DNA of 64,000 nucleotides from Halocafeteria seosinensis (GCA_001687465.1 LVLI01000344.1:27099-91098); one strand, 5' to 3'; positions 1 through 12,000 are shown, counted from the first letter of the stretch. Made by a program: numbers and translations. The notes: a model not told the origin generated them from the sequence alone.

Positions 1-408
1 TTATTTCCGAAACCTCATCGACACTCGATCTGCAGAACGAACCAATCCGAGGTAAAAGGAACCTCATTCGTTGCTTGAACTCCGATGAGCACGTCGCTTA
101 CCTTAAGTCATCGAGAAATTCTAGCACCGATTTGATACCATTCGTTTCGAGTCTTGAGCAGAACTCTGACGCTTCCCAAACGACTACAACAAGTGGATCC
201 AGGAGGGGATCCTCCGTATCCAAGGTGAGTGTTTTTCCTTCTACCCATGTACACATTCTGCAAGAGTGTGGGGTTTTGGAATACGTCAAAGCATGTCAAC
301 ATTTTAAAGATAATGGATGGCGACGACGTACTGGCGAAGGAATCGAAAAACATAAGGCGAGCCTCCCACTCCATTTCCCACACTGGGAACCCAGCGGACA
401 ACTTGTGA
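1..408 (+). CDS. 3' end of an unrecognised gene (partial)
   Basis: The reading frame is open from the window edge (frame starting at base 3) to base 224, where a canonical GTGAGT donor begins at 225. A plausible second exon runs 310-408 in phase 0, after an AG at 308-309, and ends in TGA at 406-408. The peptide is hydrophilic and rich in Ser/Thr, with a TTTTSGSRRGSS stretch near the end of the first exon and no recognisable domain. This looks like the disordered C-terminus of a larger protein whose body lies upstream of the window. The last exon overlaps the low-confidence 3' part of the small minus-strand gene that follows, so one of the two models is wrong at its end or the transcripts overlap. 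Confidence 0.45.
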
Positions 409-723
409 GCCCTCAATTACCCTCATTTTGTAGTGATGTGCATATATCATGATGTTCTCGAGGAAAGGATACTTAAGCGCAGCTTGTTTATCGGAGCGAT
501 CATAGCCGGATCCGTCCAGTTGAAACCGTCGGAGCTCATCCAGAAACGGTGACGATTCGGCATCAATAGCATTATGTGGGGCGACAATAGCCAATTCTTG
601 AAGGGCAAAAGCACCCCGTCCTTGTCTCTTACGGTGAGCCGCAAGTTGCCTTTGCTTCTTTTCCTCAAGTGCGCGTTGTCGTTTCTCCTCTTTCTTTGAA
701 GCTGCTGTACTTGCCGTCGCCAT
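304..723 (-). CDS. small hypothetical protein with basic/acidic helix at N-terminus
   Basis: An open frame of 139 codons begins at ATG 723 and ends at 304-306. Residues 9-35 are a lysine/arginine/glutamate-rich helix (KKEEKRQRALEEKKQRQLAA) of the kind seen in small RNA- or chromatin-associated proteins. The middle (about residues 40-90) is less charged, and the last 40 residues look unlike coding sequence. I suspect that coding really ends or is spliced near base 420-440, which would give a convergent pair with the gene ending at 408. I do not recognise a family. Confidence 0.4.
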   Translation of the reverse strand: MATASTAASKKEEKRQRALEEKKQRQLAAHRKRQGRGAFALQELAIVAPHNAIDAESSPFLDELRRFQLDGSGYDRSDKQAALKYPFLENIMIYAHHYKMRVIEGSQVVRWVPSVGNGVGGSPYVFRFLRQYVVAIHYL

Positions 724-1177
724 CGTTTTCGACCCAAGAACACCAAATCACTCCACTTTTTATTCCCACTGATACTCTGCTATAAAGGGATGGAAAGGAA
801 CGAGCACACAAGCCACACAGTGTTGACAATTCCTCATTAAACTCTCCGCGCCCCGGGTTTGAATCAGGAAGCTACAAACGCGCAATCATTCCTTCGAGCT
901 GAAGATTCAAATTTCCGAGGAATCCAAGCCTTTCAAAGCAGAGTGTTGTACCCCGTTCAGGAATTACCATTGGGTCAGTATGCCAACACTGGCTAAGGGA
1001 TAGTCGGAGAGCTGACTGCATGACCGGCAAGCTTGGCTATTATTTGTAGAGAGAGGAGCGAGGCGTGTTTTCTCTTGGAAGCCACATGACGCAAAAAGAA
1101 TTGTACATGCTATGGAGCGTTCCTTCAGTGTAGCCATACAACGAGCCGTGGAACGAAGAGTATAAAAGTAGATTATA
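724..1177. other. divergent intergenic region
   Basis: About 450 bases separate the small minus-strand gene from the RMI1 gene, so it should hold both promoters. A TATAAAAG string lies at 1161-1168, only 10 bases before the first ATG of RMI1; that is too close to be a normal TATA box unless translation begins at the in-frame ATG at 1313. No other feature seen. Confidence 0.4.
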
Positions 1178-2979
1178 ATGAGCCATTCTTATGGAGAGGC
1201 TTCTGTGGCGCCGTATGCCTCTTCGTCCTCTTCGCTGCACCATCACAGTGTGGCTCGGAATGGACTAGATACGAATAGTGAGCGTCTTATTGATTCTTTG
1301 AGGGATTCATTGATGCACTATGGTTTTCACGTCAAGAAAGAATGGTTTGTAATGTTATTCGCTTGCTAATGGGAAGTAGTGGCCTAGCGTCTGAGTGACA
1401 ATGGTACTTGATTGTTACGCAGGCTTTCGCGGTGTGTGGAGCTACTCGTCAACTCCGGGTGCTCCCGCTCTATAGAACCCCTCCTACCTAGGGTTTATTC
1501 TCAGTTACTATTCAACCCCATTGCTATATGGGGTGAAGCGTCTCTACCACGCATACGTGGTGAAAGAGGCCACTTGGCCAAGAAATCAGCTCCGAGCGGC
1601 GTGGGGGATCCGCTTGTTGTAGAGGTCAGAGATTTCGCAAACATTGGAGCATCTCAAACAGAGCAATCGAAAGCAAACAGCACCGAGGCCCACTCGAAAG
1701 AAGTTATGAAACCAGAAAATGTATCGCTTGGTGCGGCTAACTTGCGGCGCATGCTGAAGATGATCGTCACTGATGGCAATGAAACCCTCGTTGCATTCGA
1801 GTAAGTTACAGACGCTTTTCATGGCAGTTTCACCGCGTACCTTGAGCATGCACAATTTTGTGGCTCAGAACGACCCCAAATAGGTTTTTGAACGACTTGC
1901 GGCGTGGCTGCAAGATATTAGTGAAACACGCAAGTATCAAGGACAATGCCCTTATGCTCAACTCTTCTTCGTGTCTGTTGGGTGGCTCTCTCGATGCTGA
2001 GACTGTCAATCATAGTACTATAGCAGCGTCTACCGCAATAACAGCGAACGCTAGTTCAAGCACCGCATGTAGTTTTTCGAATTCAGGAGTGCGTGATCCT
2101 GTATCGGGAACCCCTGCCGTCACTCAACAAGTCTCTAGCACTTATACCGCAACAACCACAGGTATTGTAGATGATATACCGGATAGTTTTTGGGAGAACT
2201 TGGATATCCCTTCGGAAAGCGCTCATAATGAGCAGCAAAGCTCTGATTGTATTCCATCTTCTACGTCCTCGGGAATGAGCAGCTCCGTTGACGCGGATAT
2301 CTGTATCGATACCTCTCAGTCTAGTAGCAGTCGCGGCGTACAAAATGGTTTCTTGTCTCCTGAGTTAACCGAGAATAGTCAAAGTTCTTCCGAAGAATCA
2401 CCTTTGAAGGATTTACCACGGATACGACTTCAGCAGTTGGAATCAGATCCTTCGTCTGTCTCTCTCCTGGAAGGAGTATCGAGATTGAGAGATGGTACTA
2501 TGTCGCAAGCATTGATCCGAGTAAGCTTCTAATTTGCCGGATTCTGGTGCTTTGAGTTGTACTTCCCATATTTCTTTTGTTCGTTGTTTCTTCGTTTTGT
2601 GCAGTGTAAGACAACAGGGATTGTTAACCAGATTACGTTCGAAAGTGGAAACTATAACTTTGCGCTACTGGTATCAGAAGTTGACATGTCTCACACAGAA
2701 GCTATTTGTGTCGATTCCGACTGGCTACGGCGAATAATTGGTGTTGATGCTGCGTATGCGGCAAAGATTTTGCGTCCAAAAGATAGGAGCCGCAGGACTC
2801 CTAACCGAAAACTGTTGAAATCAAGATTCCGAGAACTTGGTCAACTTTTCAGTCAATTTAGTGGAGTAATATCGTGTAAACTACAAGAAGAGCGTCTCAT
2901 ACAGTTTGCAGGATCGGAACGTCAGATTGCCATTGACATTACAGCACTGGATTTCCAGGAAATCAAGCATGCTATTTGA
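1178..2979 (+). CDS. RMI1: RMI1-like OB-fold protein of the Topo III / RecQ dissolvasome
   Basis: Four exons (1178-1344, 1423-1800, 1884-2520, 2605-2979) give 518 residues. RMI1 is the OB-fold scaffold that holds topoisomerase III to a RecQ helicase and helps dissolve double Holliday junctions. Supporting sequence: the N-terminal EWLSRCVELL helix, a middle block NLRRMLKMIVTDGNETLVAFE spread over exon 2, then DLRRGCKILVKHASIKDNAL and LLGGSLDAE across the intron 2 junction. These line up with the RMI1 OB-fold (RML...L.DG...GxKIL......LL....GG). Residues about 175-370 are Ser/Thr-rich and disordered. The last exon (CKTTGIVNQITF...VDSDWLRRIIG) resembles the C-terminal conserved region. The start could instead be the ATG at 1313. 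Family call is from remembered conservation, not a search. Confidence 0.72.
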
Positions 2980-3224
2980 ATTTCGGAGCTTCACAAACGA
3001 GTTTTATGTTTCTACATGATGCACACACCGTAGAAGCGAACAATGCAGCACAATTGTTCATCGCGGGAAAAAATAGAGATAAATAAATCGTGTCAGAGCT
3101 AGCTCCGTATAGCGTTTGTATATCCACCTTCTTCACATTAAGACGCACGCGCTGGCAGCCAGGCTAAGCCAGCTCCTTCTTTGAGAGCTTCTTGGACGAA
3201 TACAGATATCCACAACGAGAGACA

Positions 3225-5696
3225 ATGTCTACAACTCGAGCTACTTCCGTAAATGGTTCAACATTGCCGCTGCCGCCTCGACAGCAACGATTGGTTATCC
3301 TTTACGGCACTCAGACGGGCAATGCACGCGTACGTGTCTTGGATGACCTCGGGTGTCTCAGTTCATTAGATGTTGCTAGCATGATAACGCAGAATGCGGC
3401 TGAGAGGATAGCGAAAGGTTCGGCGAAGCGAGGATTTGACCCTCAGGTTTCAAGCATGAACGACTACAATATTCAACACCTCCCCGAAGAGGAACTCGTC
3501 ATTTTTGTGGCTGCGACGACGGGAGACGGAGATGCACCAGACTCCATGACGGTAGGTGGAATACTTTGCTCTTTTTCTCACCTGTTTGTTTCGACATGAA
3601 GGTGATACCACATGAATAACTATTCGTGCATGCACAGAGGTTCTGGAAGTTTCTTCTGCGAAAATCACTTCCCCATGACGTGCTTGAAAATCTACAGTTT
3701 GCAGTATTTGGACTTGGAGACTCCAGGTGAGAAGTGGCTACAATTTTCAAATCGTCGGGTTTTGATATTTTTCTATGCATCTTGGTTCGCATAACAATCG
3801 CAGCTACCCAAAATTTAATGCAATTGCTCGAAGGATGTACACACGACTGCAGCAACTAGGTGCCAAGCCATTGGTAAGCATAGGGTTGGGAGATGACCAA
3901 AGCGGCTACGGAATGGAAGGTATGGGGTTAAGTCCTGTGAATAGTCTCCAAGCATACCTACCTGTGGATATTGCTTACAGGTGACCTGGATGTGTGGATT
4001 AAGGAATTGTGGGACAAGCTGCTGCAACGCTATCCCATCCCCGCCGGTTATGAAATTAACGACGCACCAGAGCTCATTGAATGCCGCTACGAGGTGCACC
4101 GGGTGAATGGCATCGCTTCGAGGGAGGAGCAAACGTTTGGATTCTTCAAGCCTCCCAGCGATGCATATTCACGCCACGATCAAGTTGCCGGCTGCGAGCA
4201 TCAGAAAGTGTATTTGGCACCTGTTGTCGAGAATAAAAGGATTACCGCACAACAATGGGAGCAAGAGACTAGGCATGTCTCTGTGGACATATCATGTTCT
4301 GGTTTGGAATATAAACCGGGAGATTGTGCTGTGATATGGCCGTCAAATGATATCGACGGTGGAAATCTTGCACAGAGGTAAGCAGATTGCGTACTGTCTC
4401 TTTCATACGTATTGAAATCGCCTCGCCTTTCAGACTAGCTACTCGATTGGGAATCTGCCTCAACGATCAAATAGCTGTAACCATGACAGATGCGCCTGCG
4501 GGTGACGCTGAGACTACCATAAGACTTGGCTCCGCCGCCACCAATGACCCATTCAATGTCCCTAAACGTGGCACAATCCCAGCCACCGAAGAAATTCACC
4601 GGCTACCATCGGTGTTAAGTGCTGCAGACTTAGTAAGCTAATTGATGTGGAATTGTCAATAACGACCTCGTAGACGTGAGTCTTCATCTATTCACTTGAT
4701 CTGCAGTTCTTAAAACACCTTGATATTTGGGGTAAGCCTCGGCGGTCCGTGTTTGAGCAGCTTGCTTTCTTCGCGACCGACGATGAACATGCGGAGAAGC
4801 TATTAGAGATATCTCGACCTGAAGGAGCTGATCTTTATTTCTCCTATATTTTACGAGAAAAACGAACTATCGTCGAAGTTCTCGAAGACTTTTACTCAAT
4901 TCAGTTGCCTTTGGCCTTTCTCTTGGAACTTGTTCCACCGTTGCAACCTCGCTATTTCTCAATAGCGTCCTCGCCTAATGCTCATCCAGGAAAACTTGAC
5001 TTTTGCATCGCGGTCGTAGATTACTTTACACCGTTCAAGAGGCAGATTAAAGGCGTTTGCTCAAATTGGATCGCGCAGAGGCCTCCTATAGAATCTCCTA
5101 CCCTTGCGGACTGTAGCCTTCATCCCGAAGGCTATGTTGACGAAAACAATAACGTGAGAGTTTCCTCGCAACACTTAATCCCTCTGGCGATAAAGCCAGG
5201 GTCAATCTTCTTACCGGATGATAAAACTCCTCTTATATTGATTGGTCCTGGCACTGGGATCGCCCCCATGCGTTCAATTATCCATGAACGGGCTGCACGG
5301 AAAGAACTGTCTACAGTACCCGACACTTTCGGCCCCGTGGACTTGTATTTCGGGTGCAGAAAAAAAGAGAAAGACTTTTACTATGAAGAAGAATGGAAAG
5401 ACCTGTTAGAAAAAGGCGTCCTGAACTACTTATATACAGCGTTTTCCAGAGACCAAACAGCCAAAGAATACGTGCAACTGCGACTCTACGAAAACCGACA
5501 AAACATAGCCCACTGGCTGATGAGGAGCGATACCCATCTCTTCATCGCAGGTTCAGCGAAAAGAATGCCAAACGACGTCGCCGAAGTTTTGTGCAGTATA
5601 CTGAGCGAAGTCCGAGGATTGACCGAACAAGAATCCCAAAAATACCTGAGGCGCCTTTCTGCGGAGCGTCGCTATGTTGTTGAAGCGTGGGCATGA
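3225..5696 (+). CDS. NDOR1: NADPH-dependent diflavin reductase (TAH18/NDOR1)
   Basis: Seven exons (3225-3329, 3393-3551, 3638-3726, 3804-3919, 3981-4377, 4434-4632, 4707-5696) give 684 residues. This enzyme passes electrons from NADPH through FAD and FMN to the anamorsin/Dre2 Fe-S protein in cytosolic Fe-S cluster assembly. The flavodoxin domain opens with LYGTQTGNA and contains FVAATTGDGDAPDSM, FGLGDS and LGDDQ. The FAD-binding part holds RYFSIASSP, and the NADP-binding part holds GPGTGIAPMRS and YFGCRKKEKDFYYEEEW. The terminus VVEAWA has the penultimate Trp typical of this family, which stacks on FAD. Intron 1 (63 nt) has no stop and is a multiple of three, so frame alone would not reveal it; the flavodoxin alignment does. 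The gene converges on KDM8, with 13 bases between stop codons. Confidence 0.93.
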
Positions 5697-5709
5697 CGGC
5701 TGCCAATTC

Positions 5710-7218
5710 TCACCACCAGAAACTAACACTGAAGCTGAGCGACATGGATCGTATCTGGTGCCAACAACCCTGTGGGATGTATAACGTATCTCCGGGTCCA
5801 ATCAGAGCCTCGTATAGTGGGACTTCCTTAAAGTGAGGAAACTCGTCCAAGTCTGGATTATCTGGGTCCACTTGGCTGGTGTTAGACATTATACCCGGAT
5901 GAGGATACAGTCTTTCTCGATAGCGATTGTCCACGAGAACGACACGCTTCCATCCGACAACCTGAGCGAGAAGGTTATGATACGGATCATTATGCAGACA
6001 CGAAAGCGTGCCAGTAGGTCCCAACCACGCATTGATCTGAACCTCTCCTGTGGCCTTGGCTTCTTCATCCATTAAAGCGCAATAGTCCGGTACAAGGATA
6101 TCTTGGCGCAATTCAGGAATTTGCTCAAAGAGTGGATGCTGTGCAAGATATCCAGTTGTTCCTGCACCATTACAATTATCATTTTGTTTTCCTAAAACGT
6201 ATCGATCTATGAAGTTGTCGAAACGGAGAAGTTCCTGGCCCCAGTTACCGGCCATATAGTGGTCTCCTGTCTCCACGGGCACAGTCCGCAAACCAGCTTG
6301 TCTTTTGAGGTACGATACATTTGCCCACTCTCTGGTTGAGCCATCACTTGTTTTGCCAAAGGCTGGCCACTCGTTTAAGAGCCCTTCAATAACCACTGGA
6401 ACTTTGTTGCCCATGTACTTCTGGAAGAAATCGAATAACGAGGGTGGCTCAGTCACTCGCTCAATCCCATACACTAGCCCTTTATTAGGAGCCTGCGAAC
6501 TTCGAAAGAGGTTGGAACGCATTTCTGGAGTAAGTTCACAAGGCTGCTGGATGATTTCGTCTGTTCCTGCATCTTCGGTATTCTGTCCAGATAATTTTGT
6601 CATTTCTCTTATAATGTCTTGAATTTGACCACGTTCTTGCGGTGTCGTCGTCATGCAGGCCAAATCCAATGTTCTTAACCACTCGGCGACGCGCTCGGTG
6701 CATGTTTCTTCTATGTGCAAGAGCATATCGTAGTATATAACGAATCTGACAGCTATGGCATATAACACTCGCCAACCCAGAGCCACATCTTTCCAAACTC
6801 TTCCATGAAGCATATCCCAGCAAATTCGTTTGGCTTGGCTACCTAATTTCAGCTGCTGCGAGAGGACAGACGACACCTCATGGGTCCTCTGTCTTTTGGT
6901 GGGTTCAACAGGAGGATTCTCTTCGACACGAGTACTCGTTATGCTCTCAGATCGTCGGTAAGCAGCATGGCCGTAGGTATATGCTTTGTGAAGTACCTGA
7001 ACCACTCCCTGCGCTAGATGCCTATCTGCTGAGGACATAGAATCGATCCAGTGCTCATCACTCGCCTTTTCAATGCCACATCTTCTTTCCTTGGATCTAT
7101 CTTTGTCAACTTCTGGGTTCTCTCTATGGTATAACGCTTCGATTCGACCATAATCTTGGCGTGCCACTTCCCTTAGTTGGCGTGTGATAAGCCTCTTCCA
7201 CCTGTCGAAATCGTCCAT
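5710..7218 (-). CDS. KDM8: JmjC-domain oxygenase, KDM8/JMJD5 type
   Basis: A single uninterrupted exon encodes 502 residues from ATG 7218. JMJD5 is a 2-oxoglutarate/Fe(II) oxygenase now regarded mainly as a protein hydroxylase. The C-terminal JmjC domain (about 245-502) is complete: the entry strand around KVPVVIEGLLNEWPA, the RTVPVETG and GYLAQHPLFEQIPEL blocks typical of JMJD5, Fe ligands H409 and D411 in CLHNDPYHN and H487 in GCWHQIRS, and the closing LSFSVSFWW at the extreme C-terminus, which is a family hallmark. The N-terminal 240 residues are helical and include a linker rich in charge (about 90-115). Human KDM8 has a helical N-terminal domain of similar size. Distinguishing it from a plain tRNA wybutosine hydroxylase relies on the JMJD5-specific blocks. 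Confidence 0.9.
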   Translation of the reverse strand: MDDFDRWKRLITRQLREVARQDYGRIEALYHRENPEVDKDRSKERRCGIEKASDEHWIDSMSSADRHLAQGVVQVLHKAYTYGHAAYRRSESITSTRVEENPPVEPTKRQRTHEVSSVLSQQLKLGSQAKRICWDMLHGRVWKDVALGWRVLYAIAVRFVIYYDMLLHIEETCTERVAEWLRTLDLACMTTTPQERGQIQDIIREMTKLSGQNTEDAGTDEIIQQPCELTPEMRSNLFRSSQAPNKGLVYGIERVTEPPSLFDFFQKYMGNKVPVVIEGLLNEWPAFGKTSDGSTREWANVSYLKRQAGLRTVPVETGDHYMAGNWGQELLRFDNFIDRYVLGKQNDNCNGAGTTGYLAQHPLFEQIPELRQDILVPDYCALMDEEAKATGEVQINAWLGPTGTLSCLHNDPYHNLLAQVVGWKRVVLVDNRYRERLYPHPGIMSNTSQVDPDNPDLDEFPHFKEVPLYEALIGPGDTLYIPQGCWHQIRSMSLSFSVSFWW

Positions 7219-9012
7219 GGCAACATGATATTCCCTAAAATGACTCTAGAAAGCGGGCATACTTTATTGTTGAGTGGTTCGGCGTCTTCGACACTACAAA
7301 CCACTGTCGGTTCTCTCAAGTTAGCACTGCTAGCTTACATTACCGGTACGTTGACAGTAATATATGTGAACTTGCTATGGTTCGAAAAATTCAATTACGA
7401 AGGATAATGAAGGAAAAAAGAATGCAAAGGGTAAGCTGTAGCAGCCATGGAACTGGTCTAGTTGTCGGAACCGGTTGGTGGAGTACTTAAACAGTACGCG
7501 TCTGAAGCGTCACCATAAGGAAGTTTGTCCGTCCACCATCACAGTCAAATCCATTTGGGCACTTAGGGTATTTCATGAATTTGAGAACAACGTAACTCCA
7601 GAAACTCCCCGCATCCAGTGAGGCCCCGTACCCAATATACGTAATAAAACTTCAAAACAGTTTGCGATTTTTGTATTGATTAAGGTGCCTTAGTCACTGT
7701 TGTCGAAGTGTTAAAGTGCCAATATCCAGAAGAACCGGCAGCTTGGTTCGTAGTTTCATATCCGTGTAAAACGCAATGCTTACCGATTCATAGGAAATTT
7801 TATTGCATCGTCTGCCGAAATCGCGTTTATCCTTGAGCATTTTCGTACAGGAAAGCACTCTGAGACTCCGAATGGCGGAAACGCCTCTTTACAGTTTTGA
7901 GCTTTCCAATGAAATGTTTAAAGGTTCATCTATAGGATCTGGGCGCGCTCTATGCACCACAATAGATCCCGATATGGTAATATTCCCTATATAACTTTCT
8001 CACAATCTACATAGGTTTCTCCTCTTTTTTTTTCTTTTTTTTGGTATTCAGTTTGTGGTCTCGTCGAACGGGATAATGTTAGCGACCTCCGCTTTCGGAC
8101 GTGTTGTAAAAGGGACTTTCAAGCTAACGGAAAAGTGGATCATATTGCCATAAACGTTTAACAAATATTCATTGAGAGGAAGGGAAAGAGAGACAGAAAG
8201 GGTTGTAAGTGAAAGTGACAATCCGGTGAATGGTAAAACTATTCAGATCAACTTGGTGTTTAGATAATATTCTTACACCAGTCTCACACCTACTGTGGCT
8301 AATGCTGGTAGAATTATACGGGAGGAGAACACATGGTGCTAATTTTTCACGACCCATGATACTTCTAAAGGACGGTGTGCGACATAAAGGAAATGAGAAA
8401 ACAAACTACGACGAACTAGCCCCATCGAATGAAGTCCTACCGGAACTACAAACATTTCCTTTATGTCGCACACCATCCTTTAGAACTATCGTCAACGACA
8501 ATAAATTCGTTAATCCAATACTGTTGCTGCGGCGCAGAACCTTGGCTTCCATCGTTTAGTACCAGTAGTACTGTGACGCATCGCACCCAATCCTTTGGAT
8601 TCCTTTCCTGATCAACTTCAACGATACATTCTTTTCGCAGACTTTCGGAATGAGTTTTGTACTCAAAGCCTTAAAAAAGGACCTTTTTGCTAACATTTCA
8701 TCAGTGTTTATATTTGCCCTCCTAGATTTGTTTGAATACATGGCAGATAGAAGTTTATATGTTCCCAGTTCTCGGATCGTTACTGGGACCTAGTATTGAG
8801 TGCGCATACCCTGGGTTCCTCAAGGACACGGAGAGAGTCTCTTTTGTCACTCAAGAAATAGCAGAAAATAGTGGGAACTGAGACTGGACTGTCATACAGT
8901 ATTTTAGCACGATATACGCAGGACCTCTGTTATTCTATTGCAAGTTCTTCGCACGCGCCAATCGATAGGGGAAGGAACCTGGTAGAGGGACTTTGTTTGA
9001 ACAAGTAGAACG
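7219..9012. other. 1.8 kb gene-poor region between divergent genes
   Basis: This is the largest space without a convincing gene. It lies between the 5' ends of KDM8 (minus) and the SET fusion gene (plus), so it should carry two promoters. Open frames here are short, lack family resemblance and show no consistent splicing. Pyrimidine tracts occur around 8022-8043. The one striking structure is the hairpin at 8363-8485, listed separately. Confidence 0.5.
8363..8485. repeat. long near-perfect inverted repeat (33-bp arms, 57-nt loop)
   Basis: The left arm 8363-8395 is the reverse complement of the right arm 8453-8485 at 32 of 33 positions; the only mismatch is C8373 against A8475. The loop is 57 nt (8396-8452). 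Transcribed from either strand this would fold into a 33-bp stem. The size and pairing are like a pre-miRNA or small hairpin RNA, or like a short palindromic mobile-element remnant. No target site duplication was obvious. Function not shown by the sequence. Confidence 0.85.
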
Positions 9013-12000
9013 ATGAACAGTGAGGAGAAACAAGGGACGACTGCTTCCCTCGTGGAACAGGCTTCCTTGAAAGCACGGCAACTGTCTTCGTCCCAATACA
9101 ACATGGAACTAGTCAAAGAAAGCTTGGACTTTGAGTCGATTGATGAACTAGAGTATGTCAACCGCAAGAAAGCGCTACTGACCCAAGACGACGCGTTAAA
9201 CTTGCAATGCGATTGCCGGACACAATTTGATGATGAGCTTATATGTGAGGATGAACGCTGCATTAATTATACCTCTAGAACAGAATGCCCCTTGGGAACA
9301 TGTAGTAAACGACGGTGTGGAAATAAACGATTTCAGAAGAAGCAGTGGAAGGAGGTGGAGGTAACACCAGTAAGTCTGACTTTAGTTATTGAACTCGTGC
9401 ATACACCTTTTTCTATTAAATGAAGCATGTCAAACTCTGTATGTATACTGTGCTTCTTATTCAGACGGAGAAAAAAGGAAACGGATTATTCTTGTGCGAA
9501 CCAGCTGATGCTGGGGATTTCTTGATTGAATACGTTGGGGAAGTTATTTCAGAAAATGAGTATAATTCCCGGATGGACAAGTATAGACAGGAGGTGTGTG
9601 AACTCGTTGATGTGCTGTCAAAGGGAAATTGATTGAAGCCCTCAAACTCTGTGCTTACGTCGCAGAAGAGGAAACACTTTTACATGCTTCAGATCAGAAA
9701 ACAAGAATACATTGATGCTTGCCAGAAAGGAAATGTAGCTCGGTTTATTAACCATAGTTGCGAGCCAAACTGCAGGACAGAAGTATGGTAGGTGCAAAGA
9801 AAACAGATTATACCTTGTTGGCGTAACCATCCTCCGTTCATGTCTTCAGGCACGTGGGAAAAGAGGAGCGCGTGGGGATTTTCGCTATTAGGGATATCCG
9901 CGCCCAAGAGGAATTATGTTTCGATTACCAGTGGCAACGTATTGGTGAAGACAGAATCAAGTGCTACTGCGGGACGGCCAGCTGTAGAGGCTATTTGGGG
10001 GCTAAAGAAGATGATAGAGCAGGGCTCCCCTGTGGGCGATTTCGTGAACCACATGAGACGGAACTGGCGGCGGGCAAGTCCCTCATTAATAAATTCGTGC
10101 GGGTCCATAAGGATAACGATGATTTAATAGGGTCTTCTAAGAGCCGGGCCAAAGCAGTTAAAGCGAAGCGTGAGAGTTCAGTGGAACTAAGTGAGGATGT
10201 TGTAGAGGAAGATGAGGATGGAATATGGTTTGCCGCCCGCGTTAGCGATTATAATAGCACAACCGGTGGGCACAAACTCGCGTATTTGTTGGATGACACA
10301 ATACAAGAAGAGGATTTGAGAACCGATCGATGGCAAATCCTGGAGGCCTCTCACTTGGGGCCAACGACGGCGTTAGATGAAGCAGAACCAAGCGAGGTTG
10401 CCAATCTGCCTCGTCGCCACAATGCGGAGCAAATGGAAGAACTAAAGAGGGAGTACCAACAGCAGCTCCAGGAAGAAGAAGATGCGGCTGCTGTTGCAGC
10501 CGTAGAAAGGCAAAAACGTGCGAGAAAGCTCCTGGAAAAGACTCAACGTGCTTGGGAAAAGAAACTCGAAGAACAAGAAAAAATGTCTAGGCGGAAGAAC
10601 AGAGAAATTGCCGAGCAGCTCAGAAAGAGCAGGGAAACGGAAGAAACAGATTTGGAGGAACAAGAGCAGCCCAATTCGGCTTCCAAAATTGACATGCGCC
10701 GGAAGATGGAAAGTTTCCTCCAGCAAGATGGTAAAAGCCAAGAACAAGAGGCTTTAGAATACTGGGGTGAAAGTGCGGTATCTCATCGCTCGACTGCAAC
10801 AAGCCAGGCTAGCCATTATTCCGGAAAACGGAGCCGCCAAGCACATAATGACGACAAATCGCGAAAAAAGAGGAGACTGAAAGACAAGCGACGCTTCTCA
10901 TTCACCGAGTACAGGAATCATGCAGGAGAAGTGAATCTACGGCCAACCCACGGTTCCCGGTTTCCGTTTGAATTGAGTTGGCGCTTTGCCGTACGAGATG
11001 TTATCTCACCACCTTCAAAGAAGCACGGCTTCTCGTTGGAAGATGAGTACCTTTGGAGGTATCATGCTCAGCTATTGGTGGCCCAATCTGCGAGGGACCT
11101 GGAGGTGTCCTTCAGAATGATGCTTCGAGCAATGCTAATAACGCACAAGTTTTGCAGCGCATGTAGCCTAAAAAATATCCCCCTGAGGGCGGTCGTATCT
11201 GCTTCCCTTTTAATTGCTCACAAATTTGAGATGCAGGTGGATGATAAGCAAAAGTTTTCTGTCTCCAGAATATCTAGAAGAGTGGCGAAGACTGCAAAGG
11301 AGATGATTTCCAAACATTCCAAAGATTTTACTTTCAGCCAGCAAGACGAGCCTGGACCAGTCCGGGAAAGCATTCATGGATATTGCTGTGGAGTCCTTTA
11401 TGAGAACTCTTTTTCTTCACCTGAGCAGCTGCAAAGAGCATCAGAGCTATCTGCCTTTAGTCCCGAAGGTATGACGTCAACGGATTATTTCGCCATGGAA
11501 TGCCTGCGGGCTGTGCATACTGAACGTCTCGTTCTGGGTGTTTTACGCTTCTGCGTAGACGACATAGATGTCGAGGGGATAATTGGTTTGCTGGATACGA
11601 GCTGGGCTTCGAGCTTTCTGGGGGATGAGAAACGCAGCAAAACGAAACGAGATGAGATTTTGAAAAAGCACCCGTGGTTGCAATATGCCGCGCGGGCTAA
11701 GGATGAAGATGGACAAATCTGTTATTGGAGAAGCCTCACGCAGTTGGTGGTTGTAATTTCGTTAATTACTCGACCTTGGCTTTGGAACCTACACGTTCCT
11801 GAAGCTGTGATCAGTTCCATTGCTCATTGGTGCGCATATGACGCCGATCCGGAAAACGTCAATTCTGCCAACAAGGGTACATTTGAGCTGGCATTTCAGC
11901 ACCGTTACCTGTACATTCAGTCAGCGTCGAAGACTCTGCGCTATTCTTCGCTTAAGACTCTTGTAACTGGAAGAGATATTAGATACTTGCTACCTTTCGT

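Noticed and set aside
1161-1168. TATAAAAG as TATA box of RMI1
   Set aside because: Only 10 bases before the ATG used; it could be real only if translation starts at 1313, which I cannot decide.
7228-7407. Short plus-strand frame starting just upstream of KDM8 (with a hydrophobic stretch)
   Set aside because: Sits in the KDM8 promoter region, has no homologous look and ends quickly; probably chance.
8230-8559. 109-codon plus-strand open frame covering the hairpin
   Set aside because: It has no family resemblance, and part of it is simply both arms of the inverted repeat translated; no splice or start context supports it.
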